Positions 24,495 through 33,491 of a stretch of 64,000 nt of DNA are shown in pieces. Numbering within the stretch: position 1 is the first letter of the stretch; every line of letters starts with the position of its first letter. Location: the IMG/VR virus record IMGVR_UViG_3300019487_000018, positions 62,001 to 126,000 of that record. The stretch is one strand, 5' to 3'. This stretch comes from a virus. The notes beneath the pieces were generated by a model. The model ran no database searches. It was not told the DNA's origin and was given only the letters and a program-made list of their open reading frames with translations. The translations under genes were made by a program, and so were the position numbers.

Positions 24495-25200
24495 TAACCG
24501 GCTTGCCTTCTGTGGTACGTTGAAACAAGAAACCAGGCTTCTCTGGTTTCTTTTGTTTGCCAAATGTTTCTCGAACAACATCATCGAGCTTTTCCTCATC
24601 TGTGTCTTCATCTTCAGGCATATCACGGTGATCGCTTTTCATGCGCTCATCACCTTCAACATCATGATCGGGTGGAAACTCAGGACGTGTGAACTGGTTT
24701 GTTGGAGCAGGTTGCTGGTCAATTTGCACACCACCTCCACCAGTTGTTTCCTCTACATTCTTTTCGTCTTTCTTTTGTTCGATTGGACCCTCTTTTTCCT
24801 TCGTTTCAACCGGTTCTGATTTGTCCTTGTTGGGCTGCTCAATCTTGGCAGTTACTTGTGGTTTGGACGCTTTTTGAAGCGTTACTTCAGGATCCTTCAA
24901 CACAATCAGATTACCTGTTGCTGGTTCGAAGTAGTATCCGTCGATAACCACCTCGATTCGAAAAGCGTGAGCATTTGAACTTTGGCTTAAGAACGACAAC
25001 GGAGCAAGTTTAACGTACCATTTTGTTGAGCTATCAGCACGTCGTTCGCACTTGAATGACAAATCGCCCTTGTGAACGTCTGTAATCACAAAACGAACCT
25101 GCGCAGCATTCTCTGGTTCTTCTACAGAGATCCCTTGAATGTTGACTTCAAACTCGAGTTCTGTCTCACGAGCACTGTTTACACGGATATTCGCGTCCAC
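24400..25200 (-). CDS. Probable virion protein with beta domain and charged tail
   Basis: A 266-residue protein read leftwards from GTG 25200, with AGAGGA upstream and a late box 20 bases before the start. The first 110 residues form a beta domain: TELEFEVNIQGISVEEPE, VRFVITDVHKGDLSFKCERR, KWYVKLAPLSFL and IEVVIDGYYFEP. This domain occurs in T4-type marine phages in head or scaffold-associated proteins, as I recall it. Residues 110-230 are low-complexity, very rich in Lys, Glu, Asp and Pro, and probably disordered; the end is a basic-acidic helix. Its 3' end overlaps the plus-strand gene at 23523-24494 tail to tail. The late box supports a structural role. Confidence 0.55.
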   Translation of the reverse strand: MDANIRVNSARETELEFEVNIQGISVEEPENAAQVRFVITDVHKGDLSFKCERRADSSTKWYVKLAPLSFLSQSSNAHAFRIEVVIDGYYFEPATGNLIVLKDPEVTLQKASKPQVTAKIEQPNKDKSEPVETKEKEGPIEQKKDEKNVEETTGGGGVQIDQQPAPTNQFTRPEFPPDHDVEGDERMKSDHRDMPEDEDTDEEKLDDVVRETFGKQKKPEKPGFLFQRTTEGKPVITGLEPDLPTKRRLEEKAAAVRKALSESQGS

Positions 25201-25219
25201 TGATGTTTCCTCTAATCAC

Positions 25220-25612
25220 TTATTTATCAACAAACCATGCCGTAACTGTGCGAACCGCTTGTTTCAAACCATGCACAGCGATTGATGTTTTGTCCTTGAT
25301 TGTATTGATGAAACCAATGATCTCAATCAAAATTGCAGCTTTCTTCCGGTCAACAACGTACATTTTCTTCCATTGGTGCTCTCTTGTTGTCACAGTGATC
25401 ATCACCATCCTAGTGTTTGTGTCGATCTTTTGACCAATAGGAGTGAAGTATGCAGGGATGTGAAATGGGCCACCACCCTTGGCCTCTTCTACAACGACGA
25501 CGATTTGACAACCGCAGATCAGACCGAAGTTGGCCGTCAACAACGCACAGCAAGCAGGAAAACATAGTCCCTTGGTGATGATCGCACTATACGTGTGAGT
25601 AGGTATCGTCAT
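25220..25612 (-). CDS. Hypothetical protein, 130 residues
   Basis: Read leftwards from ATG 25612 in an ATGA overlap with the upstream gene. The protein has a Cys-rich hydrophobic start (KGLCFPACCALLTANFGLI, with three further small residues) that could be a membrane segment, a VVVVEEAKGGGPFHIPAYFTP stretch shortened here to its core VVVVEEAKGGG, and a basic-hydrophobic second half (VMITVTTREHQWKKMYVV). The last codons overlap the late box of the next gene. I do not recognise the family; its place among minus-strand structural genes suggests a virion or assembly protein, but that is only from context. Confidence 0.55.
   Translation of the reverse strand: MTIPTHTYSAIITKGLCFPACCALLTANFGLICGCQIVVVVEEAKGGGPFHIPAYFTPIGQKIDTNTRMVMITVTTREHQWKKMYVVDRKKAAILIEIIGFINTIKDKTSIAVHGLKQAVRTVTAWFVDK
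25221..25228 (-). promoter_or_regulatory. Late promoter box GATAAATA (minus strand)
   Basis: It reads TATTTATC on the plus strand, lies 20 bases before GTG 25200 and overlaps the last codons of the upstream minus gene. Confidence 0.7.
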
Positions 25613-26196
25613 GGACAGAATTGTGGGTCTCTCTCACACACCTCAACAACGCTCGGAGCACCAAACTGATCACGCAAGTCGAATACTTGGAGTGGCGTAA
25701 CGCAGTCATCGTCATAAACCGTCAACGTTTTTGCAACGGGGTCAATTCTTGTTCTGTTTCGCTCGTATTTCAACAAAGTTTGAATCAAAGAAATTGCGGT
25801 GGCAACACTTATGATAATGCTCGTTGTGTCCGCCTTAATAGCGTTCAATACGAAACCCGTTGTACCAAGATTCAAGTGATTGGCCGCTGGTTCCTCCCAT
25901 GTAGAAAAAGCAACGTCGTCATGATAGCTTTCATTGACAGTTGCTTGATACCGTTCTCCCGGACACGTTGTAGATCCGCCGTCGACCGTAACAGTATAGT
26001 TGAAGGCCCGATCATATGTTGTGAAATCGTATCGATACCAACCATTTGCCACTTCTGTCATAGCTGCTGCATTAACGGCAGTTGTAAACAGAGCAGGGTT
26101 GAGCGGATCGAGTTCGAGAATCGTTACCGTAGGCGTCAACCCAGTTTTTGGAATACCTGCTTGTGTAAGAAAGGCTGTGATGATTTTCGTTGTCAT
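25609..26196 (-). CDS. Structural protein, fibre-associated type
   Basis: A 195-residue protein read leftwards from ATG 26196 with a TTGAGGG-type site. The N-terminal 80 residues follow a pattern seen in phage structural proteins: a strand LTPTVTILELDP, MTEVANGWYRYDFTTYD and YTVTVDGGS. The middle is a helix with a hydrophobic stretch (TSIIISVATAISLIQTLL) that may be a trimerising helix or membrane-associated. The end is IDPVAKTLTVYDDDCVTPLQ, a small beta hairpin. It overlaps the next minus gene by four bases and is preceded by a truncated endonuclease frame in its leader. A role as a fibre or baseplate accessory protein is likely from this layout. Confidence 0.55.
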   Translation of the reverse strand: MTTKIITAFLTQAGIPKTGLTPTVTILELDPLNPALFTTAVNAAAMTEVANGWYRYDFTTYDRAFNYTVTVDGGSTTCPGERYQATVNESYHDDVAFSTWEEPAANHLNLGTTGFVLNAIKADTTSIIISVATAISLIQTLLKYERNRTRIDPVAKTLTVYDDDCVTPLQVFDLRDQFGAPSVVEVCERDPQFCP

Positions 26197-26228
26197 TATG
26201 AACCCTCAAGATGTCTGTCTGAGATACG

Positions 26229-26420
26229 CTATCGCAGCTTGCAAAATCGCATGCCCTGTTGCTCTCGCAACAGCTGAACATCCTTCAGTGTAATACCATA
26301 TAGCGATTTAATCCGCGCATTGTGTTTTGGTATTCGTAGTTTGTCTCGATTATCAGCATGATATTGGCGTTGATAATCTTTATACGCCTGCAAATTTGCT
26401 TCAGCCCACTTATTCTGCAT
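26229..26420 (-). pseudogene. Truncated endonuclease VII-like gene
   Basis: A 63-residue frame read leftwards from ATG 26420 with a strong AAGGGGG-type site and a late box. It gives the N-terminal part of a recombination endonuclease VII-type protein: a basic helix (YKDYQRQYHADNRDKLR), then ARIKSLYGITLKDVQLLREQ and QQGMRFCKLR, where the known family continues with the first zinc cysteine pair and the catalytic HNH region. All of that is missing, as the frame stops after the first Cys. The structural gene at 26196 begins 32 bases later. The remnant thus sits between a promoter and its former target gene. Confidence 0.6.
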
Positions 26421-26438
26421 ACCTTGCCCCCTTGAGAC

Positions 26439-26446
26439 TATTTATC
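26439..26446 (-). promoter_or_regulatory. Late promoter box GATAAATA (minus strand)
   Basis: It reads TATTTATC on the plus strand, 18 bases before ATG 26420, and forms a divergent pair with the plus-strand box at 26459. Confidence 0.75.
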
Positions 26447-26458
26447 GTTCAATTTCTA

Positions 26459-26466
26459 TGTAAATA
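26459..26466 (+). promoter_or_regulatory. Late promoter box TGTAAATA
   Basis: The box lies 21 bases before ATG 26488. The second base differs from the usual A. Confidence 0.55.
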
Positions 26467-26487
26467 CACGGAACATTTGAGGAACTC

Positions 26488-27645
26488 ATGAGTGTAATCA
26501 CTACCAGACCAACCGGCGTTGCTGCATGCTGTCCTATTTTGTCCAATATTCCAGTTGTTGCTCAACTGCAGCCAATTGCTGGAATGGTTATTGTCAATGC
26601 CGCTGCCACAACAGCGATTGACGCGATCCCATTGGCGGATTATCGTGGTGCGAAATGGTTCGTTGCTGTTGTAAACCACCACACGAACGATGTTGACATG
26701 TACGAAGTGTATGGGATCCACCAAGACGGAACAGCACCGTTCCATACTGTGTATTCGATCCAAGGCAATGGTGTCAATCACACGGTTGATGTCGTGATCA
26801 GTGGCGCCAATCTCCAGTTGGAGGTGACAAACAACGAATCTAATGAAATAGTTGTTTATGTCACAAGAATGCCTGTACCACGAGTAACTACACCAACTAT
26901 ACCAATTCCTACAGATTTTGAAGCAATCCACGTTATTCAAATTCCTGACACAACAATTCCTGCTGGGGACACGGTAAATGTTGATACGGTTCCTTTTCGG
27001 TATCATAAAGCTGAAAAATGGTTGTTAACACTGCTTGATCTTACAGCAGGGAATATTGAAGCACGTGAAGTATACAGCGTGCACGGAGTTGGACAATTCA
27101 CTGATACGGAATATGCTATTGTAGGTCCTGTAGGAATAAATGCAACAATCGAAGTCGTTGTTTCTGGTACAACGGTTGTTCTGCGCGTTGAGAACAATGA
27201 AGCAAACGACATTGCGATTGTTGGTTCGCGCGTGCCGATTTCGACAAATCAAATCACCGTAACAGCTCCGACAACGAATTGTGTAACTATTCCAGGAAAT
27301 TGCATCGGAGATGTGGACTGCGCGATTCTGTTAACGTATGCAACGGGTGTAAGTATTCCACCAGCAACAACGGTAATTGTTGATCAGGTAAATCATGTAA
27401 ATTATCATCAAGTCAAGTGGTTGTTAGCTGCTTCAGATGATTCAACGGATACAACAATGGGCTTTCAAGTGAACATGGTGTCACATTATGGAAACCCATC
27501 TCATACTGTTTATTCACAAATTGCTGCTGGATTAAATCTTGACGTTGATGTCGTGACGTCTGGTTTGAATGTTAATCTAGAAATCACGAACAATGAGGCA
27601 TTTACCGTCGTTGTCGACGTAGTTCGAGTGCCTGTTTCAATGTGA
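26488..27645 (+). CDS. Tail structural protein with three repeated beta domains
   Basis: A 385-residue protein with GAGGAA before ATG 26488. It has three domains of about 110 residues that share a layout: a strand such as AKWFVAVVNHHTNDVD or VKWLLAASDDST, a segment on the theme YEVYGIHQDG or AREVYSVHGVG, and an ending on the theme LQLEVTNNESNEIVVYVTR (copies LRVENNEANDIAIVGSRVP and LEITNNEAFTVVVDVVRVP). The repeats lie near residues 40-130, 150-250 and 280-385. A similar last segment occurs in the protein at 32771-33490. The composition and late box fit a fibre or baseplate-attached protein; no enzyme motif is seen. Confidence 0.6.
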   Translation: MSVITTRPTGVAACCPILSNIPVVAQLQPIAGMVIVNAAATTAIDAIPLADYRGAKWFVAVVNHHTNDVDMYEVYGIHQDGTAPFHTVYSIQGNGVNHTVDVVISGANLQLEVTNNESNEIVVYVTRMPVPRVTTPTIPIPTDFEAIHVIQIPDTTIPAGDTVNVDTVPFRYHKAEKWLLTLLDLTAGNIEAREVYSVHGVGQFTDTEYAIVGPVGINATIEVVVSGTTVVLRVENNEANDIAIVGSRVPISTNQITVTAPTTNCVTIPGNCIGDVDCAILLTYATGVSIPPATTVIVDQVNHVNYHQVKWLLAASDDSTDTTMGFQVNMVSHYGNPSHTVYSQIAAGLNLDVDVVTSGLNVNLEITNNEAFTVVVDVVRVPVSM

Positions 27646-27651
27646 TAAATA
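27644..27651 (+). promoter_or_regulatory. Late promoter box GATAAATA
   Basis: The box overlaps the upstream stop codon and lies 22 bases before ATG 27674. No other late box is seen up to 40 kb on this strand, so it may drive the whole fibre cluster. Confidence 0.75.
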
Positions 27652-27673
27652 ACTGATAACAAAGGATTGCTAG

Positions 27674-30600
27674 ATGCGCGATTTTCACCGTATAACGAAA
27701 GGTTTGGAGATTGATAGAGCTGCGCGAGTTCTTCAAGGGAGCGGTGCTCCAGGAACAACCACTGATACAAATACAGCACAGATTGGTTCGCTCTATCTTA
27801 ACACACTTGGTGATTTGTCTGTTAAACAATTAGCTGGATCAGGTACTAACAAGTGGCAAACGCTAGCAACCGAGTCTTTTGTCCTCTCTGCACTATCATG
27901 GCGTGAACCAGTCGAAGTCGCTGACACAACATCTGCTGTTCTACCGTCTGGAACACCCGGCAATCCAATTATCGTCGACGGTGAATCAATTACTGATGGT
28001 CAACGAGTTCTATTTGCAATAATTAGTGGTGGCAACGGCCCAAATATTTACATCTATGATCAACCGTCAGGCTTATTCACAGAGGATACAAATCCTGAAA
28101 CACAAGGTGATAGCGTAGTAGTTAAACGTGGCACATATGCCAACCGTCGATTTGTGTTCGATTCTGTTTCGTGGCTAACATATGACGCGCTATTTCAAAA
28201 CACAGTTGTCGTACAAAAGGATCCCGGTATTCATCAATTTGATAGCATTAAGGATGCTATTGATTTTGTTGCAGCACAAGTACCAAGTGCTTCAAATCCG
28301 TGGGCCGTGTTTGTTTATCCTGGAATTTATACTGAAGACACAATTACAGTGCCTCAGTGGACAGCCTTGATGTCTGTTGCGGTTGGAGCAGCGACAATTA
28401 TACCGTCGGATCCCGATAATGATATCATTGTAATTGGTGGGTCTTTTGCTGCAATTAATGGTTTTATAATCACTGGTGCAACAGGTGTTGGTGCTGCTGG
28501 TGTTCGTGTTAATAGTTCTCCTCTTCCAAGCGTTCTTATTCTTAATGAGATTGGAGATTGCTATGAAAACCTAGTACTTGAAACGACTGGTGCGAATGCT
28601 ATTGCGCTTGCAGGTTTACAAAATCGTCTTGTGGCTGGTACAGGAACAATTCGCCTCGTTCGTCTTGAAGCAAATGGTAGTGTGCCCGTTACATTTAGGG
28701 GCTTTAGTAGCTTTTACATTGATGGACTTAGCACCGGCTTACAGGACGCGATTCTTATCACGGGAACAGGCGCAGAGATGATTCTTGGAGGTACGCTTGT
28801 TTCAAGCACAACCGGTGAAGGTTATGGAATTCGAGTTGCTGATGGTGGTGTGTGCGCTTCACATTCTGGATTTACTGTTGATGGTTTCGATACAGGAATC
28901 TACGGCGAAGCAGGCGGTGCGGCAATTCGTTTTGAAATTGACGTTGGTATTGTAAACAGTGGTACACTGGATCTTAATATCGACCATCCATCTGCAACTG
29001 GTTTTATTAGTGGAGCATTCGATCCTTCGCTTGTTGTCATTGACAATAACAGTACCGTAAGTTTGTTGTTTAATCACACCAACTTTACCAAGGGAATTAG
29101 TATTGTAGGTGATTTGTTCCTTGGAACACAAAATGATACTAAAACGAACGTGACTGATTTGATTCAGGAATCAACACCTATAGGTGCTCTTAGTGACTTT
29201 GAATTTCTTTCTCCAGGCGTCAATCCGTTAGATATAGATGTTGCTGCAGGACATGGATACTGTGAGAATACTGTCATTACAAAAAGTCGTCGTGTAGAAT
29301 GGAGTGCAGCAACACTAACACTCGCCGACGATGCAAACAACTTTATCTATGTAACTGCAGCTGGTGTTGTATCAAGTGCAACTAGCGAACCAAATCCAAT
29401 TGAAACAGTTCGTTTGGGACGAGTTCGTACACAAGACGGAGCAATTGCATTTATTGCAGAAACAGCACGGTATGCAGAACATTTGTCATCGCTTTTGGAT
29501 GATTTTCTACGAGATGCAGTCGGTCCATTGTTCACAGATGGATGCATTACAACAGAGAATGCAGTTACCGATCGGGCGCTAGACGTTACAAATGGAACAT
29601 ATCGATTTGGACCATTAGTGTTTACGCCAACAGGAGGTACTGAAATTTCGTTTATCCCACACTACCACACCGGTGGTGTGTGGGGTGGTAATCCAGCTGA
29701 GACGATTGTTGATAACACTCAATATGATGATGGTACAGATTTAACAGCATTGACTGCTGGATTTTATACAAAACACGCATTGTATGTCGGCGGACAAGGT
29801 GCTGAGGAAACATATAAACTTGTTTATGGTAGTGCTGAGTATGCCACACAAAATGGTGCGGAAACTGCTCCACTGCCCGCACCGCCACCATACTTTAATG
29901 ACATTGTTGTGCCAATTGCAGCATTGGTTGTACAAGAAGGCAATACGAATATCGTGACGATTTTTGACATACGACCAAGAATCGGGTTTGCATCAAGCGT
30001 TGCCGGTGTAACGGATCATGGTGATTTGACGGGTCTACTTGATAATGATCATCCACAGTACTTGCTACGAAACGGAACCAACGATATGCTTGGTAACCTG
30101 GACATGGGAGGAAATAACATTGTCGATGTGAATTTAGTTGATGGCATTGATGTAACGGCACATGCATCCCGTCATTTACCGTCCGGTGCGGATGCAATAA
30201 CGACAGCGTCTGCTGTTGGATTGACACCTTCCTCTACAAATACAACTGGTACGGCAAACTCGCTTGCGCGAAGCGATCACACTCACCAAGTTACTGGTTT
30301 TTCAACGGCAACATTCTTACAACGTTTTACGTTCCAGGCAGATCAGTTCGATAATCCAGTCACAGCAAACTGGGCAATTAACGCTCTAGCACCAGCGTCC
30401 GCAGACACTGCAAACTCTGCTTTGACAGTTCGTCGGTTTGACGATACAACAGAAGAAGGTGTTGGTGGTCAAGTTACAGTGCCGTCTGGTGCAGTGAATG
30501 TCACATTCTATTTCAAGAGTCGAGCACAAACGGCGCCTGGTGCAACAGCAGGTGTACAACCAACGTTTTACCACCGATTGATTCCTGACAATGCCGCAGT

Positions 30601-30814
30601 CGGTGCCTGGTCGGCGGCATTGAACTTAACTGCGATTTCAATCCCGACAAACACTAACTTCCAGTACGACAGCCAAACAATTTCACTTGCAACGCTTGGT
30701 TGGAGTGCTGGAGAACATCGCCAATTTGAGTTGACACGCCGTGGCACACAAGGGGGCGACACTTTAACAGGCGACTGGGACTTGTTGGAAATGATCATGG
30801 AGTTCACAACATGA
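27674..30814 (+). CDS. Tail fibre/spike with beta-helix region
   Basis: A 1046-residue protein with AAAGGA before ATG 27674. It opens with DFHRITKGLEID, a short attachment-like motif shared with the 32771 protein. Residues 170-420 resemble a right-handed beta-helix of the pectate-lyase type (DSIKDAIDFVAAQ, AVFVYPGIYTEDTITV, GFIITGATGVGAAGVRVN). Residues 770-870 carry a classic fibre segment: DHGDLTGLLDNDHPQYLL, NDMLGNLDMGGNNIVDVN, then HASRHLPSGADAI. The C-terminal 180 residues form a beta domain ending LLEMIMEFTT. The protein probably binds or degrades a surface polysaccharide, as beta-helix spikes do, but catalytic residues are not identified. The next gene starts in its stop codon. Confidence 0.7.
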   Translation: MRDFHRITKGLEIDRAARVLQGSGAPGTTTDTNTAQIGSLYLNTLGDLSVKQLAGSGTNKWQTLATESFVLSALSWREPVEVADTTSAVLPSGTPGNPIIVDGESITDGQRVLFAIISGGNGPNIYIYDQPSGLFTEDTNPETQGDSVVVKRGTYANRRFVFDSVSWLTYDALFQNTVVVQKDPGIHQFDSIKDAIDFVAAQVPSASNPWAVFVYPGIYTEDTITVPQWTALMSVAVGAATIIPSDPDNDIIVIGGSFAAINGFIITGATGVGAAGVRVNSSPLPSVLILNEIGDCYENLVLETTGANAIALAGLQNRLVAGTGTIRLVRLEANGSVPVTFRGFSSFYIDGLSTGLQDAILITGTGAEMILGGTLVSSTTGEGYGIRVADGGVCASHSGFTVDGFDTGIYGEAGGAAIRFEIDVGIVNSGTLDLNIDHPSATGFISGAFDPSLVVIDNNSTVSLLFNHTNFTKGISIVGDLFLGTQNDTKTNVTDLIQESTPIGALSDFEFLSPGVNPLDIDVAAGHGYCENTVITKSRRVEWSAATLTLADDANNFIYVTAAGVVSSATSEPNPIETVRLGRVRTQDGAIAFIAETARYAEHLSSLLDDFLRDAVGPLFTDGCITTENAVTDRALDVTNGTYRFGPLVFTPTGGTEISFIPHYHTGGVWGGNPAETIVDNTQYDDGTDLTALTAGFYTKHALYVGGQGAEETYKLVYGSAEYATQNGAETAPLPAPPPYFNDIVVPIAALVVQEGNTNIVTIFDIRPRIGFASSVAGVTDHGDLTGLLDNDHPQYLLRNGTNDMLGNLDMGGNNIVDVNLVDGIDVTAHASRHLPSGADAITTASAVGLTPSSTNTTGTANSLARSDHTHQVTGFSTATFLQRFTFQADQFDNPVTANWAINALAPASADTANSALTVRRFDDTTEEGVGGQVTVPSGAVNVTFYFKSRAQTAPGATAGVQPTFYHRLIPDNAAVGAWSAALNLTAISIPTNTNFQYDSQTISLATLGWSAGEHRQFELTRRGTQGGDTLTGDWDLLEMIMEFTT

Positions 30815-32181
30815 TGGATTTTGACGGTGTAAATGATTGGGTGGATTTGCGTGCTGGTGGAGCAGTGCTCGATTTCATCAACGGCGCTTCCGGAACAAGT
30901 TTACTAGGGTGGTTTGATTTGGACGCCACAACCGATGAACACTTGATTGGACTATCGATAAACAATGGTGGTGTCCCTATTGCTGATTCTCGAGCGGAAC
31001 TACAGTTAACGCCTGGTGGTGTTCTTGGGTATAACTTTCGCATTGGTGATGGCGATGCACTTGAGACGGGTGATGATGGTGGTGGAAATGTCGGAACAGC
31101 GTTGGCCCATTTCGCGATAACAGCCGACGGTCCCGGTGATACTGTTCGTCTGTATCGTAATGGACTGTTGACAGCAACAAATGCTGTGACATTTGCAGGC
31201 GCTGCGTTCACTGGTACAGGTTGTGCATCTGCCGCACTCATGGCTCAGGATGACGGCTTAACACTTTTTGCTGATGGACGTGCAACGGATTTCCGAGTTT
31301 ACAATCGTGTTTTGTCCGATGCTGAAATTGCTACAATTTACCAGTCACGTGGACATGATAACATCGTTTCTGGCTTAGTGGCAAAGTATCAGTTAACGGA
31401 AGCACCACCTACGGTAACGTTGCAACAGAGTCCGCAAATTGCCTCCATTACCAACACTGCATCAGCAACTGATGGTACAACACACAATGTCAGCATGCCT
31501 GCAACAGTTAACAAGTCAGATTTGTTGCTGGTCTTTATTGTCGTTGAAGGTGACAACACTGCAACTTTTACTCCTACACCGACAGGCTGGACGCCTTTGT
31601 TTTCGTCTGGGGCAGGTACCACAAATTTAACAGGAGGATTTGCCAAGATTGCCGATGGTACTGAAGGAGGAACAACGGTTGATTTTGCTACGAGCAACAC
31701 AGGTGGATTTGCGGCACACACGTATCGTATTACTGATTGGTATGGTACTCTTGCAGGTGTTACCACTGGTACAACGGCAACTTCTGCAGGCACTACTACA
31801 CCAAATCCTCCAAACAACGCCCCTACCTGGGGTACCACAGTCCAACAAACACTATGGATTGCTGTGGTAGGAAGTACCGATGACGATGAAACAGCAACAA
31901 CAGCTCCTGCTGGGTTTGGTGGTCTAACGTCAACAATTGTTGGAGGTGGTGCAAACGACGGTGGTGCAATGTCAAGTGCAAATGTTGTGTCCGCTGTTGC
32001 GTCTAACAATCCTGGAACGTTTACGCTTACCGGCTCGGAAGCAACGGTTGCACAAACAATATCGATTCGACCCCAACAAGTTGTTAAGGACTCCTCGATC
32101 TCAACTCGCCATGGTACAGCCAATGGTGGAGTTGTTGGGTTTGAGAACACTGCAATTTCAAAAAGAAGGAGATATCACTAA
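30811..32181 (+). CDS. LamG/lectin-like adhesin
   Basis: A 456-residue protein from ATG 30811, eight bases after GGAG, overlapping the fibre stop. Residues 1-190 look like a concanavalin/laminin-G fold: MMDFDGVNDWVDL, a TSLLGWFDLDATTDEHLIG strand, GDTVRLYRNGLLTAT, and the typical FRVYNRVLSDAEIATIYQS ending. Residues 205-430 form a second beta domain: KSDLLLVFIVVEGDN, TGWTPLFSSG, and AHTYRITDWYGTL. A similar domain makes up the minus-strand protein at 40177-40941. LamG domains in phage fibres bind sugars or serve as caps. The last 40 residues are basic. The protein is probably a fibre tip or accessory. Confidence 0.65.
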   Translation: MMDFDGVNDWVDLRAGGAVLDFINGASGTSLLGWFDLDATTDEHLIGLSINNGGVPIADSRAELQLTPGGVLGYNFRIGDGDALETGDDGGGNVGTALAHFAITADGPGDTVRLYRNGLLTATNAVTFAGAAFTGTGCASAALMAQDDGLTLFADGRATDFRVYNRVLSDAEIATIYQSRGHDNIVSGLVAKYQLTEAPPTVTLQQSPQIASITNTASATDGTTHNVSMPATVNKSDLLLVFIVVEGDNTATFTPTPTGWTPLFSSGAGTTNLTGGFAKIADGTEGGTTVDFATSNTGGFAAHTYRITDWYGTLAGVTTGTTATSAGTTTPNPPNNAPTWGTTVQQTLWIAVVGSTDDDETATTAPAGFGGLTSTIVGGGANDGGAMSSANVVSAVASNNPGTFTLTGSEATVAQTISIRPQQVVKDSSISTRHGTANGGVVGFENTAISKRRRYH

Positions 32182-32765
32182 TGGCCGATGCCTTTAATAC
32201 AGTCACAAAGGAATTGATCCAAAGCGTTGACGCAACGCTTGTGAGGTCTGATCACATTCTCTTCATTAAAAGCCGTGACAACTCCGACTATCAAGCGTTG
32301 GTTCAAGCTGGTGTACCAATGAGATATTGGAAGGTGGTCGCTGACCGGCTTGTTGAAATGTCAACACCTGAGAAAGATGCCGTTGATGCAATACTGCTTG
32401 GCACACTTAAGGATCGTGTTATCAATAAAATCAGTGTGCAGGAAGAAAAGTACTTCCGTCATGTGGCAACATTTAGCTGGAATGGATTTGCTTTCAGTCT
32501 TAGTCTCGATTCACAAGTGAAATGGTTGTACTTGTTTCAGGCGAGGAACTCTTTGACTTATCCGTATCGCGTGGCTGCACGAAACGATGTCGATTTTTAC
32601 GACGTTCCAGATGCCAGCACAATTGTGTCGATGTCACAAGCTGCCATGGCAGCAATGAACAACGTTTTCACTAAAGTAACAACTGCAAAAGAACAAATTA
32701 GGCAAGCAACAACTGTCGATGAAATTCAGACGATTTATGACAACTTGGTTGCAAGCGTAGGATAA
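32181..32765 (+). CDS. Hypothetical tail-cluster protein, 194 residues
   Basis: ATG 32181 has a strong AAGGAG site and overlaps the previous stop. The protein is alpha-helical at both ends with a beta-like centre (FRHVATFSWNGFAFSLSLDS, then QVKWLYLFQARNSL). Residues such as VKVTTAKEQIRQATTVDEIQTIYD at the end, quoted here only as TVDEIQTIYDNL, form a helix. Proteins of this size with FxWNGxxFSxxxxxQxxW patterns occur next to fibre genes and resemble the DUF4376 tail-associated group, which may help fibre folding or attachment. I am moderately sure of the tail association and unsure of the function. Confidence 0.55.
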   Translation: MADAFNTVTKELIQSVDATLVRSDHILFIKSRDNSDYQALVQAGVPMRYWKVVADRLVEMSTPEKDAVDAILLGTLKDRVINKISVQEEKYFRHVATFSWNGFAFSLSLDSQVKWLYLFQARNSLTYPYRVAARNDVDFYDVPDASTIVSMSQAAMAAMNNVFTKVTTAKEQIRQATTVDEIQTIYDNLVASVG

Positions 32766-32770
32766 ACACA

Positions 32771-33490
32771 ATGACCATTGATTTCCACCGAGCGAAACGA
32801 GGACTAGAGATTGTCGTTAGTCCAACTTCTTTCGTTCAGTTGTTAACCGACACCGCAGCACCAAACGTGCAGCCAGATGCGCAAAATGCACCAGTCGGTT
32901 CATTGTGGATCGTCAACGCGGGCACGCCCATTACAACAGCCATTTACCAGAAATTCCAGGACGTGTTCAACACAAGTGCAGACTGGGTCAACGTTACAAG
33001 TGGTTCAACGGAGGAAGCTGCGATACGAGCGTTCATTGGTAAGGACGCAGCGGGCATGGAAACGCCAGATTATGCCAACCCAACAGGGGGTGGTCCGTAT
33101 GATGTTGGTAACATCATTGGTACAAATGACAACCTTGAATTAGCCACAGCGAAACTTAACGCTTTTGTCTATCAGAACAACGCTGAGACAAAAGGAACAA
33201 ACGTACTAACGATTTCAGACACGTTGCCGGTGGGCGTAAATATTGCAAAATGGCTTGTTCGGGTCAATGGAAATGCTGACCCGACGCGTGTTCGAGCACG
33301 TGAAGTATTCGCGATTCGAAATAACGCAAACACCGTTGACTTTTCAACATCCAACTTGTTGTCGTTGGGGAGTACAGTTACTGGTTTGACTTACACTGTT
33401 ACGTCTGTTGGATCGCAGCTGATTTTAACCGTATCGGCAGCAATAGCATTCGACTATGAAATCAAGCGCTTGGCCGCTGTAGGACCATAA
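32771..33490 (+). CDS. Fibre attachment-type protein, 239 residues
   Basis: ATG 32771 lies five bases after the previous stop. The N-terminus TIDFHRAKRGLEIV matches the start of the large fibre at 27674 (DFHRITKGLEID), so both may use the same connector. Next comes APVGSLWIVNAGTP, a common segment of phage fibre N-termini that describes a short beta hairpin. The C-terminal 100 residues (AKWLVRVNGNADPTRVRARE to ILTVSAAIAFDYEIKRLA) follow the same plan as the repeated domains of the 26488-27645 protein. The protein is therefore a short fibre or a connector subunit assembled from two modules found elsewhere in this cluster. Confidence 0.6.
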   Translation: MTIDFHRAKRGLEIVVSPTSFVQLLTDTAAPNVQPDAQNAPVGSLWIVNAGTPITTAIYQKFQDVFNTSADWVNVTSGSTEEAAIRAFIGKDAAGMETPDYANPTGGGPYDVGNIIGTNDNLELATAKLNAFVYQNNAETKGTNVLTISDTLPVGVNIAKWLVRVNGNADPTRVRAREVFAIRNNANTVDFSTSNLLSLGSTVTGLTYTVTSVGSQLILTVSAAIAFDYEIKRLAAVGP

Positions 33491-33491
33491 C

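Noticed and set aside
31389-32150. A 253-residue minus-strand frame opposite the LamG-type gene
   Set aside because: Its product is low-complexity Pro/Val, a shadow of the plus-strand codon pattern. The plus-strand gene has domains and a good start.
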